Shown here piece after piece: positions 53,291-64,000 of a stretch of DNA of 64,000 bases. The notes beneath the pieces are model-generated. The model was given only the letters and a program-made list of their open reading frames with translations. It ran no database searches and was not told the DNA's origin. The position numbers and the translations under genes are program-made. The stretch comes from Photorhabdus akhurstii (GTDB lineage: Bacteria > Pseudomonadota > Gammaproteobacteria > Enterobacterales > Enterobacteriaceae). The stretch's first letter is position 1, and the number at the start of each line of letters is the position of its first letter. The stretch covers positions 1 through 64,000 of the forward strand of contig NZ_RCWE01000012.1 in the NCBI RefSeq assembly GCF_018448925.1, given 5' to 3'.

Positions 53291-53572
53291 TTACAACGTA
53301 ATTTGTGGGTTCTGGATACCACAGGCTTGCGCATAGCGCACTAATGTTTCTATACTAGCTTTTGTTACATTATTTTCCATTTTCGTCACCGTTGGCGGCG
53401 TAACCCCCATTCTTTCCGCGACTTGCGAGCGAGTAAGTCCAGCAAACTTACGCCACTCTGCAAGTGTTTCTTGCAATCTTTCCTTACGTTCTTCAGCTTC
53501 ATAAGCGGCTTTAAATTCAGAGTCTTTCATCATTTCTGCCAGAATCTCTGAATGTGTCTTATATTTCTTCAT
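53291..53572 (-). CDS. HigA-like antitoxin of a type II toxin-antitoxin pair
   Basis: 93 aa. Helix-turn-helix FAGLTRSQVAERMGVTPPTVTKMENNV at the C-terminal side, charged helix KAAYEAEERKERLQETLAEW before it. The start overlaps the toxin gene by 14 bases (toxin first), the usual order for HigBA. It should bind the toxin and repress the promoter. Confidence 0.88.
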   Translation of the reverse strand: MKKYKTHSEILAEMMKDSEFKAAYEAEERKERLQETLAEWRKFAGLTRSQVAERMGVTPPTVTKMENNVTKASIETLVRYAQACGIQNPQITL

Positions 53573-53882
53573 GTTTCATTTCCTCCAATCTGCGAAATGC
53601 TAAAGCTATCTCACTTGGGTTGATTTTTTGTGTTTTCTTTATATAAACTTGCAGAATATATATTTGCTTACCTGTCTGATATACCCATAATCCGCGTGCT
53701 ATATCTCCCCCCATTGTTCGAACTTCGTAAAGACCATTTCCCAAATGTTTTGTGTCCGGTTCACGTAGTGAGCGAGGATCTTTTTCTAGCTTTCCAATCA
53801 ACCTTACAAGTTTTACCCCTACTTTTGCTGGCAAAGACTTAATTTCTTGTTCGGCCTCATCATGGTATTTAACTATAAACAC
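53559..53882 (-). CDS. RelE/HigB-family toxin (Gp49-like)
   Basis: 107 aa. The fold pattern of phage-derived Gp49-like HigB toxins: VKYHDEAEQEIKSLPAKVGVKLVRLI, LGNGLYEVRTMGGDIARGLWVYQTGKQIYILQVYIKKTQK, then IALAFRRLEEM. Such toxins cut mRNA on the ribosome. ATTAGGAGGAAATT upstream gives a strong ribosome binding site. The pair looks intact. Confidence 0.88.
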   Translation of the reverse strand: MFIVKYHDEAEQEIKSLPAKVGVKLVRLIGKLEKDPRSLREPDTKHLGNGLYEVRTMGGDIARGLWVYQTGKQIYILQVYIKKTQKINPSEIALAFRRLEEMKHEEI

Positions 53883-54033
53883 TCTAATTTCCTCCTAATG
53901 CAAAAAATTAACTCAAAGGGAAATTTTCATCAAGAGGAAAATTGCATTTTAATGAAATATCACTTCTGACTAGATTTCTTGACCATAGATTCCATCTATA
54001 TAGCATTTGACCTATATTGAACAATAAGTAATC

Positions 54034-54374
54034 ATGTAGACTATCGAGACGACGGACATCTTTTGATGCGTTGTTCGATGCTTTAGATGGCACCGACAAG
54101 GCCAATGTGCTGGCTTCAATAATAGCACTTCGGGAAAGAGGCCCTATGTTGCCCAGGCCATACGCAGATACTGTGAACGGTTCATGCCACAGCAACACGT
54201 GTCCAAAGCAAAGGCGATCCGCTCCGAGCATTCTTTGCGTTCGACCCCAAGCGGAGAGGAATTTTGCTTTGCGCCGGTAACAAAACCGGAAACGAGAAAC
54301 GGTTTTATGAAACGATGATTCCGATTGCTGACCGTGAGTTCACGGCACATCTGGAAAAGCTAAAAAAGGAGTAA
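54034..54374 (+). pseudogene. RelE/HigB-like toxin gene inactivated by a stop and two frameshifts
   Basis: ATG at 54034 is followed directly by TAG, where a Trp codon (TGG) is usual in this family. TIETTDIF then continues after a one-base shift in a T-run as DALFDALDGTDKANVLASII and ALRERGPMLPRPYADTVNGS. After a deletion of about 14 bases it resumes as VQSKGDPLRAFFAFDPKRRG and GILLCAGNKTGNEKRFYETM, ending HLEKLKKE. The antitoxin that follows after five bases is intact. Confidence 0.85.
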
Positions 54375-54379
54375 ACACT

Positions 54380-54682
54380 ATGGCAAGAACTCTTGATCAA
54401 ATATTAGCAAATGAAAAAAACGAAGTTGTTGCCAATGCACAAGCTGCGGCAACGGAGATGTTGCTAAACATCCATCTGGCAGAACTCCGTGAGCGGGTAC
54501 AAAAGACTCAAGGAGAAATAGCTCTGGCTCTTGGCATCAAGCAACCCACGGTTTCTGACATGGAGAAACTTGGCCGCGACTTGAAATTGTCTTCCCTCAA
54601 ACGTTACGTTGAGGCAACGGGTAGCAAGCTGCGTCTCGATATCGAGTTACCCGACGGTACCCACTACGGATTTTCCGTTTAA
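54380..54682 (+). CDS. XRE-type antitoxin, partner of the dead toxin gene
   Basis: 100 aa. LAELRERVQKTQGEIALALGIKQPTVSDMEKLG is the helix-turn-helix, followed by LSSLKRYVEATGSKLRLDIELPDG. It lies five bases after the toxin pseudogene, with AAAAAGGAG before the ATG. Since the toxin is broken, this is an orphan that may still act as a repressor or neutralise related toxins. A plus-strand remnant of unclear origin follows to about 54880. Confidence 0.87.
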   Translation: MARTLDQILANEKNEVVANAQAAATEMLLNIHLAELRERVQKTQGEIALALGIKQPTVSDMEKLGRDLKLSSLKRYVEATGSKLRLDIELPDGTHYGFSV

Positions 54683-54896
54683 CCACAAACGCCCCGGCAG
54701 CCCTCGCGGATATATTCAAGATCAATGTCCGCATCGACTTTACGTGCCAGATGATTGTGAGGAACAAGGTCTCAAGTGAACTCTTGTCGGAAAGAAAAAT
54801 TTGGGAAGAGGATTTTTAACGTGGCGGCAAGTTCCATTTTGTAAACGAAACCCGATTAAAACAGAGCGCCAAGTAAAAAATTGGCACGTTATCAAA

Positions 54897-54932
54897 AAGT
54901 TGAAATGCCCTCTCAAAAAGGAGGGCATTTAG
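54897..54932 (-). terminator. Terminator of the rpoBC operon
   Basis: AAATGCCCTC and GAGGGCATTT make a perfect 10-bp stem 21 bases after the rpoC stop. On the minus strand the stem is followed by CAACTTTTTG. Confidence 0.8.
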
Positions 54933-54953
54933 TTAGCTAGCGTGTTCTAAGAA

Positions 54954-57900
54954 TTACTTCTTATCGCCACCAAAACCGGCATTCAATAGTTCTGCCAAGT
55001 TTGCAGTTGCTTCATCTACACTCACTTGTGGTGCTTCAGAAGGCTCATTCAACTGACGACGACGCATGCGATCCTGATGGTAAGCATAACCGGTACCGGC
55101 AGGGATCAGACGACCAACGATGACGTTTTCTTTCAAGCCACGCAGTTCATCACGTTTACCCGCAACCGCAGCCTCAGTCAGTACGCGGGTCGTTTCCTGG
55201 AACGATGCCGCAGAGATGAAGGATTCAGTTGCCAGAGACGCTTTGGTGATACCCAACAGGTCACGGCCATAAGTTGCAGGCACTTTACCTTCTTGCTCCA
55301 GCTTACGGTTTGCCACTTTAACGCGGGCATATTCAACCTGTTCGCCTTCCAGGAACTCGGAACTACCTGCGCTTTCAATGGTCGCTTTACGCAGCATCTG
55401 ACGAACGATAACCTCAATGTGTTTATCGTTAATCTTAACCCCTTGCAGGCGGTAAACTTCCTGAACTTCGTTGGTGATGTAACGAGTAACCGCATGAACA
55501 CCACGCAGGCGCAAGATGTCGTGTGGAGATTCTGGACCATCAGAGATCACGTCACCACGTTCAACCACTTCGCCCTCGAACACGTTGAGCTGACGCCATT
55601 TAGGGATCATCTCTTCGTAAGCATCACCACCATCTAATGGGGAGATAACCAGACGGCGTTTACCCTTGGTTTCTTTACCGAAGGAGACAATACCGCTGAC
55701 TTCAGCCAGGATAGCAGGCTCTTTCGGACGACGCGCTTCGAACAAGTCAGCAACACGTGGCAGACCACCGGTAATATCTTTCGTACCGCCGGATTCCTGA
55801 GGAATACGCGCTAAGGTGTCACCCGCAGAGATGCTGACGCCATCGTCTAACTGAACAATCGCTTTGCCCGGCAGGAAATATTGAGCAGGCATATCAGTAC
55901 CTGGAATCAATACATCATCACCATTGGCGTCAACGATTTTCAGCGCTGGACGCAGGTCTTTACCACTACCGGTACGCTCCGCACTATCCAGAACAACCAG
56001 TGAAGATAGACCTGTCAGTTCGTCCGTCTGACGGGTAATGGTTTGACCATCTATCATGTCAGCGAAACGGATGATACCAGATACTTCACTGACAACCGGC
56101 ATGGTATGTGGATCCCAGTTAGCAACGGTTTCACCGCCGTTAACTGTTTCGCCATCACCTTTACCCAGTACCGCACCGTAAGGTACTTTATAGCTCTCTT
56201 TAGTACGGCCAAATTCGTCGATCAAACACAGTTCGGTGTTACGGGAAGTAATCACCAATTTACCTGCGGAGTTGGTCACGGATTTAGCGTTAAACAGTTT
56301 CAAGCTACCTTTGTTACGCACCTGAATGCTGGATTCGGCTGCCGCACGAGATGCCGCACCACCGATGTGGAACGTACGCATCGTCAGCTGTGTGCCCGGT
56401 TCACCGATGGACTGAGCCGCAATAACACCAACCGCCTCACCTTTATTGATGATGTGTCCGCGAGCAAGGTCACGACCATAACAGTTCGCGCAAACACCGA
56501 AGTCAGTTTCACAACTTACAACGGAGCGTACTTTAATGCTGTCAACGGAGCTTTCTTCTAACAGATCACACCATTTCTCGTTCAGCAATGTATTACGCGG
56601 CACCAGAATGTCGGCAGTACCTGGTTTCAGAACATCTTCCGCTGTCACACGACCCAATACACGCTCACGCAGCGGCTCTTTAACATCACCACCTTCAATA
56701 ACCGGCGTCATCAGAATACCGTCGTGCGTACCACAGTCATCTTCTGTAACAACCAAGTCTTGCGCCACGTCAACCAGACGACGAGTCAGGTAACCGGAGT
56801 TCGCTGTTTTCAGTGCGGTATCCGCCAAACCTTTACGAGCGCCGTGGGTTGAAATGAAGTACTGGAGTACGTTCAAACCTTCACGGAAGTTCGCGGTAAT
56901 TGGGGTTTCGATGATGGAGCCGTCTGGCTTAGCCATCAAGCCACGCATACCCGCCAACTGACGGATCTGAGCGGCAGAACCACGCGCACCAGAGTCAGCC
57001 ATCATAAAGATGCTGTTGAAGGAAACTTGTTGCTCTTCTTCTCCATCACGATTAGTGACTGTTTCAGTAGACAAGTTTTCCATCATCGCCTTAGCAACAC
57101 GCTCGTTTGCCGCAGCCCAGATATCGATAACTTTGTTATAACGTTCACCGGCTGTAACCAGACCAGACTGGAATTGCTCCTGAATTTCAGCAACTTCTGC
57201 TTCGGCTTCTGCAATGATGCCCGCTTTTTTCTCTGGGATAACCATGTCATCGATACCAACAGACGCACCTGAACGCGCAGCGTAGGCAAAGCCGGTATAC
57301 ATGATCTGGTCAGCGAAAATAACCGTTGGTTTCAGGCCCATCACGCGGTAACAGGTGTTCAGCATTCTGGAGATAGCTTTTTTACCCAGTGGTTGGTTAA
57401 CCAGCGAGTAAGGCAGACCTCTTGGTACAATCATCCACAGGATTGCACGACCAATGGTCGTATCAATCAAACTGGTATTAACTGTGATATTGCCTTCGCC
57501 ATCTTTCACTTCTTCAGTGATACGCACTTTAACGCGGGCATGCAAAGAAGCCAGCCCTGCGCGGTATACGCGTTCAGCTTCTTTAGGCCCAGTCAGCACC
57601 ATGCCTTCGCCTTTGGCGTTAACACAGTCACGGGTCATGTAATACAGACCCAGAACAACGTCCTGAGATGGAACGATGATTGGCTCACCGCTCGCTGGAG
57701 ACAAGATGTTGTTGGTAGACATCATCAGCGCGCGCGCTTCTAACTGGGCTTCCAGTGTCAGCGGTACGTGAACAGCCATTTGGTCACCGTCGAAGTCGGC
57801 GTTATATGCCGCACACACCAGTGGGTGCAACTGAATCGCTTTACCTTCGATCAGAACCGGTTCGAACGCCTGAATACCCAAACGGTGAAGTGTCGGCGCA

Positions 57901-59174
57901 CGGTTCAGCAGAACTGGGTGTTCACGAATAACTTCATCCAGGATATCCCATACCACCGCCTCTTCACGCTCAACCATCTTTTTAGCGGCTTTAATCGTCG
58001 TCGCTAAACCACGCAGTTCCAGCTTGCCGTAGATGAATGGCTTAAACAGCTCCAGCGCCATCTTCTTAGGCAGACCACACTGATGCAGACGCAGGTAAGG
58101 ACCTACCGTGATTACAGAACGACCAGAATAGTCAACACGTTTACCCAACAAGTTCTGACGGAAACGACCTTGTTTACCCTTGATCATATCAGCCAAGGAT
58201 TTCAGCGGACGTTTGTTAGAACCGGTAATGGCACGACCGCGACGACCGTTATCCAGCAAGGCATCAACCGCTTCCTGCAACATACGTTTTTCGTTACGGA
58301 CGATGATATCTGGCGCAGCCAAATCTAATAGGCGTTTCAAGCGGTTGTTACGGTTAATAACACGACGATAGAGATCGTTCAGATCCGAAGTGGCAAAACG
58401 GCCGCCATCCAGTGGAACCAATGGACGTAAATCCGGTGGCAGAACTGGCAGAACCGTCAGAACCATCCATTCTGGTTTGTTGCCAGACTGAATAAAGGCT
58501 TCCAACAGTTTAATACGTTTGGTCAGCTTCTTACGTTTAGTTTCAGAGTTAGTTTCATTTAACTCTTCACGCAACGTTTCACACTCATTTTCCAGATCGA
58601 GATTTTTCAGCAAAGACTGGATAGCTTCCGCGCCCATCTTCGCATCGAATTCATCACCAAACTCTTCCAGTGCATCCAAGTATTGCTCTTCTGTCAGGAT
58701 CTGACTGCGTTCCAGGCTGGTCATACCGCCTTCTACAACCACATAGGATTCGAAGTACAGTACGCGCTCAATATCACGCAGTGGCATATCCAGCAACAAA
58801 CCGATGCGGGATGGCAATGATTTCAGGAACCAAATGTGCGCCGTTGGAGAAGCCAGTTCAATGTGACCCATACGTTCACGACGAACTTTAGTCTGGGTAA
58901 CTTCTACACCACACTTCTCACAAATTACACCACGGTGTTTCAAGCGCTTGTATTTACCACACAAGCACTCATAATCTTTTACCGGTCCGAAAATACGGGC
59001 ACAGAAAAGGCCGTCACGCTCAGGTTTGAACGTACGGTAGTTAATTGTTTCCGGCTTTTTCACTTCACCGAATGACCACGAACGGATCATATCTGGCGAG
59101 GCCAGAGCAATTTTGATCGCATCAAACTCTTCGGTCTTAGTTTGCGCTTTCAGAAACTTCAATAAGTCTTTCAC
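54954..59174 (-). CDS. rpoC: RNA polymerase beta' subunit RpoC
   Basis: 1406 aa from a GTG at 59174 ([20 protein letters not shown]), which has CAGGAG seven bases upstream. The frame stays open to 59249, but E. coli RpoC starts at the same Lys-Asp-Leu-Leu. The N-terminal zinc site is [19 protein letters not shown]. The catalytic loop NADFDGDQM holds the three Asp for Mg. The second zinc site [17 protein letters not shown] and the C-terminal trigger-loop region ([19 protein letters not shown]) are conserved. It is cotranscribed with rpoB, 130 bases upstream. Confidence 0.99.
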   Translation of the reverse strand: MKDLLKFLKAQTKTEEFDAIKIALASPDMIRSWSFGEVKKPETINYRTFKPERDGLFCARIFGPVKDYECLCGKYKRLKHRGVICEKCGVEVTQTKVRRERMGHIELASPTAHIWFLKSLPSRIGLLLDMPLRDIERVLYFESYVVVEGGMTSLERSQILTEEQYLDALEEFGDEFDAKMGAEAIQSLLKNLDLENECETLREELNETNSETKRKKLTKRIKLLEAFIQSGNKPEWMVLTVLPVLPPDLRPLVPLDGGRFATSDLNDLYRRVINRNNRLKRLLDLAAPDIIVRNEKRMLQEAVDALLDNGRRGRAITGSNKRPLKSLADMIKGKQGRFRQNLLGKRVDYSGRSVITVGPYLRLHQCGLPKKMALELFKPFIYGKLELRGLATTIKAAKKMVEREEAVVWDILDEVIREHPVLLNRAPTLHRLGIQAFEPVLIEGKAIQLHPLVCAAYNADFDGDQMAVHVPLTLEAQLEARALMMSTNNILSPASGEPIIVPSQDVVLGLYYMTRDCVNAKGEGMVLTGPKEAERVYRAGLASLHARVKVRITEEVKDGEGNITVNTSLIDTTIGRAILWMIVPRGLPYSLVNQPLGKKAISRMLNTCYRVMGLKPTVIFADQIMYTGFAYAARSGASVGIDDMVIPEKKAGIIAEAEAEVAEIQEQFQSGLVTAGERYNKVIDIWAAANERVAKAMMENLSTETVTNRDGEEEQQVSFNSIFMMADSGARGSAAQIRQLAGMRGLMAKPDGSIIETPITANFREGLNVLQYFISTHGARKGLADTALKTANSGYLTRRLVDVAQDLVVTEDDCGTHDGILMTPVIEGGDVKEPLRERVLGRVTAEDVLKPGTADILVPRNTLLNEKWCDLLEESSVDSIKVRSVVSCETDFGVCANCYGRDLARGHIINKGEAVGVIAAQSIGEPGTQLTMRTFHIGGAASRAAAESSIQVRNKGSLKLFNAKSVTNSAGKLVITSRNTELCLIDEFGRTKESYKVPYGAVLGKGDGETVNGGETVANWDPHTMPVVSEVSGIIRFADMIDGQTITRQTDELTGLSSLVVLDSAERTGSGKDLRPALKIVDANGDDVLIPGTDMPAQYFLPGKAIVQLDDGVSISAGDTLARIPQESGGTKDITGGLPRVADLFEARRPKEPAILAEVSGIVSFGKETKGKRRLVISPLDGGDAYEEMIPKWRQLNVFEGEVVERGDVISDGPESPHDILRLRGVHAVTRYITNEVQEVYRLQGVKINDKHIEVIVRQMLRKATIESAGSSEFLEGEQVEYARVKVANRKLEQEGKVPATYGRDLLGITKASLATESFISAASFQETTRVLTEAAVAGKRDELRGLKENVIVGRLIPAGTGYAYHQDRMRRRQLNEPSEAPQVSVDEATANLAELLNAGFGGDKK

Positions 59175-59304
59175 GAAATGGCTCCTGTCGGAGTTAGACC
59201 TGTCAGGAGAGCAGCCCATGCCGCTCTCCCCTATGACCAGTGCAACCACTGGCTGGTAAACTGCCCGTCATCTCCATTCAGGGCAGTACCAGCGGGAATA
59301 CGAT
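59175..59304 (-). other. rpoB-rpoC intergenic hairpins
   Basis: The 130-base gap has two stems: GGAGAGC with GCTCTCC (59204-59227) and CTGGTAAACTGCCC with GGGCAGTACCAG (59250-59293). Neither is followed by a T-run in the direction of transcription, so they are more likely RNA processing or stability structures than terminators. Confidence 0.5.
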
Positions 59305-62300
59305 TTATTCGTCTTCCAGCTCGATGTTGATACCCAGAGAGCGGATCTCTTTCAACAATACGTTGAAGGATTCCGGCATACCTGGCTCCATCTGGTGGTT
59401 GCCATCCACGATGTTTTTATACATCTTGGTACGGCCGTTAACATCGTCGGACTTGACGGTGAGCATTTCCTGCAAGGTGTACGCGGCACCATATGCTTCC
59501 AATGCCCACACTTCCATCTCACCGAAGCGTTGACCACCGAACTGCGCCTTACCACCCAGCGGTTGCTGAGTAACCAGGCTGTACGAACCGGTTGAACGGG
59601 CGTGCATTTTGTCATCCACCAGGTGGTTCAGCTTCAGCATATACATGTAGCCAACGGTAACCTGACGCTCAAATTGCTCACCGGTACGACCATCAAACAG
59701 AGTAATTTGACCAGAAGTTGGCAAGTCACCCAGTTTCAGCAGCTCTTTAATTTCTTTCTCTTTCGCACCATCAAACACAGGTGTCGCAATTGGCATGCCT
59801 TTCTTCAGGTTTTCTGCCAAACGCATAACTTCTTCATCAGAGAAAGTGTTCAGATCAACTTTCTGACGGGTTTCATCACCCAGATCATAAGCTTTCTGGA
59901 TAAATTCACGCAGTTTGGCAACTTCCTGCTGCTGTTTCAGCATCGCATTGATCTTGTCGCCAATGCCTTTCGCAGCCATACCCAGATGCGTTTCCAGGAT
60001 CTGACCAATGTTCATACGTGATGGTACGCCCAGTGGGTTCAGTACGATGTCTACCGGCGTGCCGTTTTCATCGTAAGGCATATCTTCGATCGGGTTGATC
60101 TTGGAGATAACACCTTTGTTACCGTGGCGACCCGCCATCTTATCACCCGGCTGAATCTGACGTTTAACCGCCAGATAAACTTTGACGATTTTCAGCACAC
60201 CCGGTGCCAAATCATCACCTTGAGTGATCTTACGACGTTTAGCATCCAGCTTTTTCTCGAACTCAGCTTTGAGCTCGTCATACTGTTCAGCCAACTGCTC
60301 CAACTGATTCTGTTTCTCTTCATCAGCCAGACCCAGCTCTAACCAACGCTCACGAGGCAGTTTATCCAGCTTCTCAGCTTCGATGCCGCCAGCAATCAAA
60401 ACAGAACGGATACGTGCAAACAGGCCAGCTTCAAAGATTTGCAACTCTTCTGTCAGGTCTTTCTTCGCCTGACGCAGTTGCATCTCTTCGATTTCCAAAG
60501 CACGTTTATCTTTCTCTACGCCATCACGGGTAAATACTTGTACGTCGATAACCGTACCGGATACGCCATTTGGTACGCGCAGAGAAGAGTCTTTAACATC
60601 AGACGCTTTCTCACCGAAAATAGCACGCAGCAATTTTTCTTCTGGCGTTAGCTGAGTTTCACCTTTAGGTGTCACTTTACCAACCAGAATGTCACCGCCG
60701 GTCACTTCCGCACCGATATAAACGATGCCAGACTCATCCAGTTTGGAGAGCGCAGCCTCACCCACGTTAGGGATGTCAGCAGTGATCTCTTCAGGCCCTA
60801 ATTTGGTATCACGCGATACGCAAGCCAATTCCTGAATATGAATAGTTGTAAAGCGATCTTCCTGGACGACACGCTCAGAAACTAAGATGGAGTCCTCGAA
60901 GTTATAACCATTCCACGGCATGAACGCTACGCGCATGTTTTGGCCGAGTGCGAGTTCACCCAAGTCAGTGGATGGGCCATCAGCCAGTACGTCGCCGCGT
61001 TCCACCGGTTCGCCCAAAGAGACGCACGGCATCTGGTTAATACAGGTGTTCTGGTTAGAACGGGTATATTTAGTCAGGTTATAAATATCAATACCTGCTT
61101 CACCCGAATACATCTCATCTTCGTTTACTTTAATAACAATACGAGATGCATCAACGTACTGAACCACACCACCGCGTTTAGCAACAGAAGTTACACCGGA
61201 GTCAACCGCTACTGCGCGTTCCATACCTGTACCAACCAGCGGCTTATCAGCACGCAGCGTAGGAACAGCCTGACGTTGCATGTTTGCACCCATCAATGCA
61301 CGGTTTGCGTCATCGTGTTCCAAGAATGGGATCAAGGAAGCACCAACGGAAACCACCTGCTGGGTAGAAACGTCCATATATTCAACCTGTTCACGGTTAA
61401 ATAAGCTGGATTCGCCATAACTACGGCAAGTTATCAGATCTTCAACGAAGTGGCCTTCATCATCCAATACGGTGTTTGCCTGCGCGATAACGAAGTTACC
61501 TTCTTCAATCGCAGACAGATAATGAATTTCATCCGTAACAACACCATCACGAACCAGACGATATGGGGTTTCAAGGAAACCATACTCGTTAGTCTGCGCA
61601 TAAACAGACAATGAGTTAATCAGACCGATGTTCGGACCTTCCGGGGTTTCGATTGGACATACGCGGCCATAATGGGTTGGGTGTACGTCACGCACTTCAA
61701 AGCCAGCACGCTCACGGGTCAAACCACCTGGACCCAACGCAGAGATACGGCGTTTGTGAGTGATTTCAGAAAGCGGGTTGTTTTGGTCCATGAACTGAGA
61801 TAGCTGGCTGGAACCAAAGAATTCTTTCACTGCGGCTGAAATCGGCTTAGCGTTGATCATGTCCTGAGGCATCAGTGTATCCAGATCACCCAGAGACAGA
61901 CGCTCTTTAACCGCACGCTCGACACGTACCAGACCAACACGGAACTGGTTTTCCGCCATCTCACCAACAGAGCGGATACGACGGTTACCTAAGTGGTCAA
62001 TATCGTCGACTTCGCCTTTACCATTACGGATATCAATGAGTTTCTTCATGACATCAATGATGTCATTTTTACTCAGAATACCAGAGCCTTCGACTTCTTC
62101 CCGACTCAATGAGCGGTTGAATTTCATACGACCAACAGCAGAAAGATCATAACGATCTTCTGAGAAGAACAGATTTTCAAACAGATTCTCTGCTGCTTCG
62201 CGGGTCGGTGGCTCCCCAGGACGCATCATACGATAAATCTCAACCAAAGCGCCCAAACGGTCATTGGTTGGATCAACACGAAGTGTCTCGGAAATATATG

Positions 62301-63333
62301 CACCGTGATCTAAATCGTTGGTGAACAGTGTTTCGATAGATTTGTGACCAGCCTGGCTCAAACGTGCCAGCAGATCTAAAGAGAGCTCCATGTTAGCAGC
62401 ACAGATAATTTCACCTGTATTGACATCAATGTAGTCTCTTGCAACAACTTTACCCGCAATGTATTCAACAGGAACCTCAATACGGTTCACTTCGTCTTTT
62501 TCTAACTGGCGGATATGACGTGCGGTAATACGGCGGCCTTTTTCAACATAAACCTTGCCGTTTGCTTCAATATCAAAAGAAGCAGTTTCACCGCGCAAAC
62601 GTTCTGGCACCAGCGTCATTTGCAGTCTGTTGTCACGAATTTCGAAAATCGTTTTACTGAAGAACAGGTTCAAGATCTCTTCAGTGCTGTAATCCATTGC
62701 CCGCAGAATAATCGTTGCCGGCAATTTACGGCGGCGGTCAATACGTACAAACAGATTATCTTTTGGATCGAATTCGAAATCTAACCAAGAACCACGGTAA
62801 GGAATAATACGCGCGTTATACAGCACCTTACCGGATGAGTGAGTTTTACCCTTATCGCTGTCAAAGAATACACCAGGACTACGATGCAACTGGGAGACAA
62901 TAACCCGCTCAGTACCATTGATAACAAAGGTACCGTTGTCAGTCATGAGCGGAATTTCACCCATGTAGACTTCTTGCTCTTTGATGTCTTTGACCGTGCC
63001 TTCCGGTGCTTCACGTTCATAGATAACCAGACGCAACTTAACGCGTAGAGGCGCAGAATAAGTTACACCACGAATCTGGCACTCTTTAACATCAAACACT
63101 GGCTCACCAAGACGGTAGCTAACGTATTGCAGCTCCGAACTGCCGCTGTAGCTCTGAATTGGGAATACAGAACGGAATGCCGCTTCTAAACCATTCTGGC
63201 CTTCTGGATCTTGCTCGATAAACTTCTGGAACGAGTCAAGTTGGATAGAAAGGAGATAAGGTACGTCCAACACTTGGGGACGCTTACCAAAATCCTTACG
63301 AATACGTTTTTTCTCGGTATAGGAGTAAACCAT
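59305..63333 (-). CDS. rpoB: RNA polymerase beta subunit RpoB
   Basis: 1342 aa, the same as E. coli. [20 protein letters not shown] at the start; the rifampicin region reads [34 protein letters not shown], wild type at the usual resistance positions (Asp516, His526 and Ser531 in E. coli numbering). The active-site-facing [11 protein letters not shown] and the C-terminal [12 protein letters not shown] are conserved. Part of the rplKAJL-rpoBC operon; expression is reduced relative to rplL by the attenuator upstream. Confidence 0.99.
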   Translation of the reverse strand: MVYSYTEKKRIRKDFGKRPQVLDVPYLLSIQLDSFQKFIEQDPEGQNGLEAAFRSVFPIQSYSGSSELQYVSYRLGEPVFDVKECQIRGVTYSAPLRVKLRLVIYEREAPEGTVKDIKEQEVYMGEIPLMTDNGTFVINGTERVIVSQLHRSPGVFFDSDKGKTHSSGKVLYNARIIPYRGSWLDFEFDPKDNLFVRIDRRRKLPATIILRAMDYSTEEILNLFFSKTIFEIRDNRLQMTLVPERLRGETASFDIEANGKVYVEKGRRITARHIRQLEKDEVNRIEVPVEYIAGKVVARDYIDVNTGEIICAANMELSLDLLARLSQAGHKSIETLFTNDLDHGAYISETLRVDPTNDRLGALVEIYRMMRPGEPPTREAAENLFENLFFSEDRYDLSAVGRMKFNRSLSREEVEGSGILSKNDIIDVMKKLIDIRNGKGEVDDIDHLGNRRIRSVGEMAENQFRVGLVRVERAVKERLSLGDLDTLMPQDMINAKPISAAVKEFFGSSQLSQFMDQNNPLSEITHKRRISALGPGGLTRERAGFEVRDVHPTHYGRVCPIETPEGPNIGLINSLSVYAQTNEYGFLETPYRLVRDGVVTDEIHYLSAIEEGNFVIAQANTVLDDEGHFVEDLITCRSYGESSLFNREQVEYMDVSTQQVVSVGASLIPFLEHDDANRALMGANMQRQAVPTLRADKPLVGTGMERAVAVDSGVTSVAKRGGVVQYVDASRIVIKVNEDEMYSGEAGIDIYNLTKYTRSNQNTCINQMPCVSLGEPVERGDVLADGPSTDLGELALGQNMRVAFMPWNGYNFEDSILVSERVVQEDRFTTIHIQELACVSRDTKLGPEEITADIPNVGEAALSKLDESGIVYIGAEVTGGDILVGKVTPKGETQLTPEEKLLRAIFGEKASDVKDSSLRVPNGVSGTVIDVQVFTRDGVEKDKRALEIEEMQLRQAKKDLTEELQIFEAGLFARIRSVLIAGGIEAEKLDKLPRERWLELGLADEEKQNQLEQLAEQYDELKAEFEKKLDAKRRKITQGDDLAPGVLKIVKVYLAVKRQIQPGDKMAGRHGNKGVISKINPIEDMPYDENGTPVDIVLNPLGVPSRMNIGQILETHLGMAAKGIGDKINAMLKQQQEVAKLREFIQKAYDLGDETRQKVDLNTFSDEEVMRLAENLKKGMPIATPVFDGAKEKEIKELLKLGDLPTSGQITLFDGRTGEQFERQVTVGYMYMLKLNHLVDDKMHARSTGSYSLVTQQPLGGKAQFGGQRFGEMEVWALEAYGAAYTLQEMLTVKSDDVNGRTKMYKNIVDGNHQMEPGMPESFNVLLKEIRSLGINIELEDE

Positions 63334-63602
63334 AGGGTTCCTCAGCTCGCTGATCAGTGACCCACTCTGCCCGCCCTAAAGGACAGCTCTTTACGACACT
63401 GTTTTTTCGAACAGAAAATTGAATTATTTTCCGTAATACTCATTGCTATTACTCTTAAATCATTTCATTGCGTTACCTTACTACCGAGCTACCCGAGTGG
63501 ATCGTAGCTGAGAACGCAGTATATTAAGTCGTCAATAGGAAAAAGTATTTGGGGGTTAATTAACAGCCAAACAGTGGAAATGCTGCTAATGCCCTACAGC
63601 GC

Positions 63603-63634
63603 AAAAAGGCTGGTGATTAATAAATCACCAGCCG
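63603..63634 (-). terminator. Attenuator hairpin between rplL and rpoB
   Basis: GGCTGGTGATT and AATCACCAGCC pair perfectly and are followed on the minus strand by TTTTTGCG. It lies about 40 bases after rplL. A partial terminator at this place in E. coli lets about a fifth of transcripts reach rpoBC. The rest of 63334-63602 is untranslated leader. Confidence 0.85.
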
Positions 63635-63672
63635 TCAGCCTTTAAAGTCAGGCTGCTAACTCAAAACTGAAC

Positions 63673-64000
63673 TTACTTAATCTCAACAGAAGCACCAGCT
63701 TCTTCCAGAGATTTTTTCAGTGCTTCAGCGTCATCTTTGCTGATAGCTTCTTTCAATACAGCTGGAGCGCTTTCAACCAGATCTTTAGCTTCTTTCAGAC
63801 CCAAGCCAGTTGCGCCACGTACTGCTTTGATAACAGCAACTTTGTTGCCGCCAATAGCGGACAGAACAACGTCAAACTCGGTTTTTTCTTCAACAGCTTC
63901 AGCCGCACCAGCAACAACAGCTACCGCTGCCGCAGCAGAAACGCCGAATTTCTCTTCCATTGCAGTGATCAGCTCAACAACATCCATAACGGACATTGTG
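63673..64000 (-). CDS. rplL: Ribosomal protein L7/L12 (RplL), 5' end outside the window
   Basis: 107 residues are visible from [20 protein letters not shown] to ASVEIK. E. coli L7/L12 has 121 residues with about 14 before this Met, so the true start lies past position 64000. The acidic, alanine-rich hinge ([20 protein letters not shown]) and the C-terminal domain [25 protein letters not shown] bind elongation factors. Last ribosomal gene before rpoBC. Confidence 0.97.
   Translation of the reverse strand, partial: TMSVMDVVELITAMEEKFGVSAAAAVAVVAGAAEAVEEKTEFDVVLSAIGGNKVAVIKAVRGATGLGLKEAKDLVESAPAVLKEAISKDDAEALKKSLEEAGASVEIK

Noticed and set aside
53908-54231. 107-codon minus-strand frame opposite the toxin pseudogene
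   Set aside because: The plus strand carries clear HigB-like protein sequence in pieces; the minus frame is its shadow.
59175-59249. Upstream extension of rpoC to 59249
   Set aside because: The extra 25 residues are not in RpoC homologues and the GTG at 59174 has an ideal ribosome binding site.
55026-62784. Many plus-strand open frames opposite rpoC and rpoB
   Set aside because: They are antisense shadows of highly biased, strongly conserved genes, with no ribosome binding sites or family matches.

Overview
The window is a gammaproteobacterial chromosome segment. The near-E. coli RpoB (1342 aa) and RpoC, the thiCEFSGH operon, a complete MalT-type maltose regulon, several ERIC elements and a type VI secretion (T6SS) VgrG island together point to Morganellaceae, most likely Photorhabdus. 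That genus call is inference from gene content and repeat type. No tRNA, rRNA or CRISPR array was seen.

Layout, left to right. (1) 1-1500: 5' part of an Rpn-family nuclease/transposase gene and a small frameshifted gene. (2) 1.66-7.3 kb: TPP riboswitch followed by thiC-thiE-thiF-thiS-thiG-thiH. (3) 7.9-10.0 kb: three tandem paralogous ~160-aa proteins, each with a conserved upstream block and a downstream hairpin. (4) 10.1-14.9 kb, minus strand: DUF1349-like protein and MFS transporter, then a separate aminotransferase / Zn-alcohol dehydrogenase / HAD phosphatase operon. (5) 15.8-17.0 kb: drug-efflux MFS. (6) 17.0-24.6 kb: malT diverging from malPQ. (7) 24.7-28.15 kb: a non-coding, TTAA-rich desert made of two diverged direct copies, with short tandem arrays and an ERIC element between the copies. 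(8) 28.15-33.35 kb, minus strand: T6SS module with VgrG, a VRR-Nuc effector, a DUF3396-like immunity protein, an immunity fragment and a broken PAAR gene. (9) 34.05-37.24 kb: arginase-family enzyme and an LTA-synthase-like membrane sulfatase. (10) 37.3-44.96 kb: malGFE diverging from malK-lamB-malM. (11) 45.05-54.7 kb: an accessory block with an ERIC element, an AbiEi antitoxin whose toxin is truncated, an IS110-like fragment, an AT-rich seven-gene operon of unknown function, and remains of three toxin-antitoxin loci. (12) 54.95-64.0 kb: rpoC, rpoB and the 3' part of rplL on the minus strand.

How the genes work together. The thi genes make the pyrimidine and thiazole halves of thiamine and join them under TPP control. 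LamB, MalE, MalF/G and MalK import maltodextrins, MalQ and MalP break them down, and MalT activates both clusters, which here lie only about 13 kb apart. The T6SS module is an effector/immunity cassette whose tip gene looks intact and whose PAAR is dead.

The least explained part is the minus-strand operon at 46058-52285. It encodes a GT4 glycosyltransferase, a PIG-L deacetylase, a protein with possible RyR-like domains, an NMNAT/cytidylyltransferase-like enzyme, a NifS-like cysteine desulfurase, a HIT-like protein and one unknown. I recognise no described pathway with this set. It could make a modified aminosugar or nucleotide metabolite, possibly sulfur-containing.
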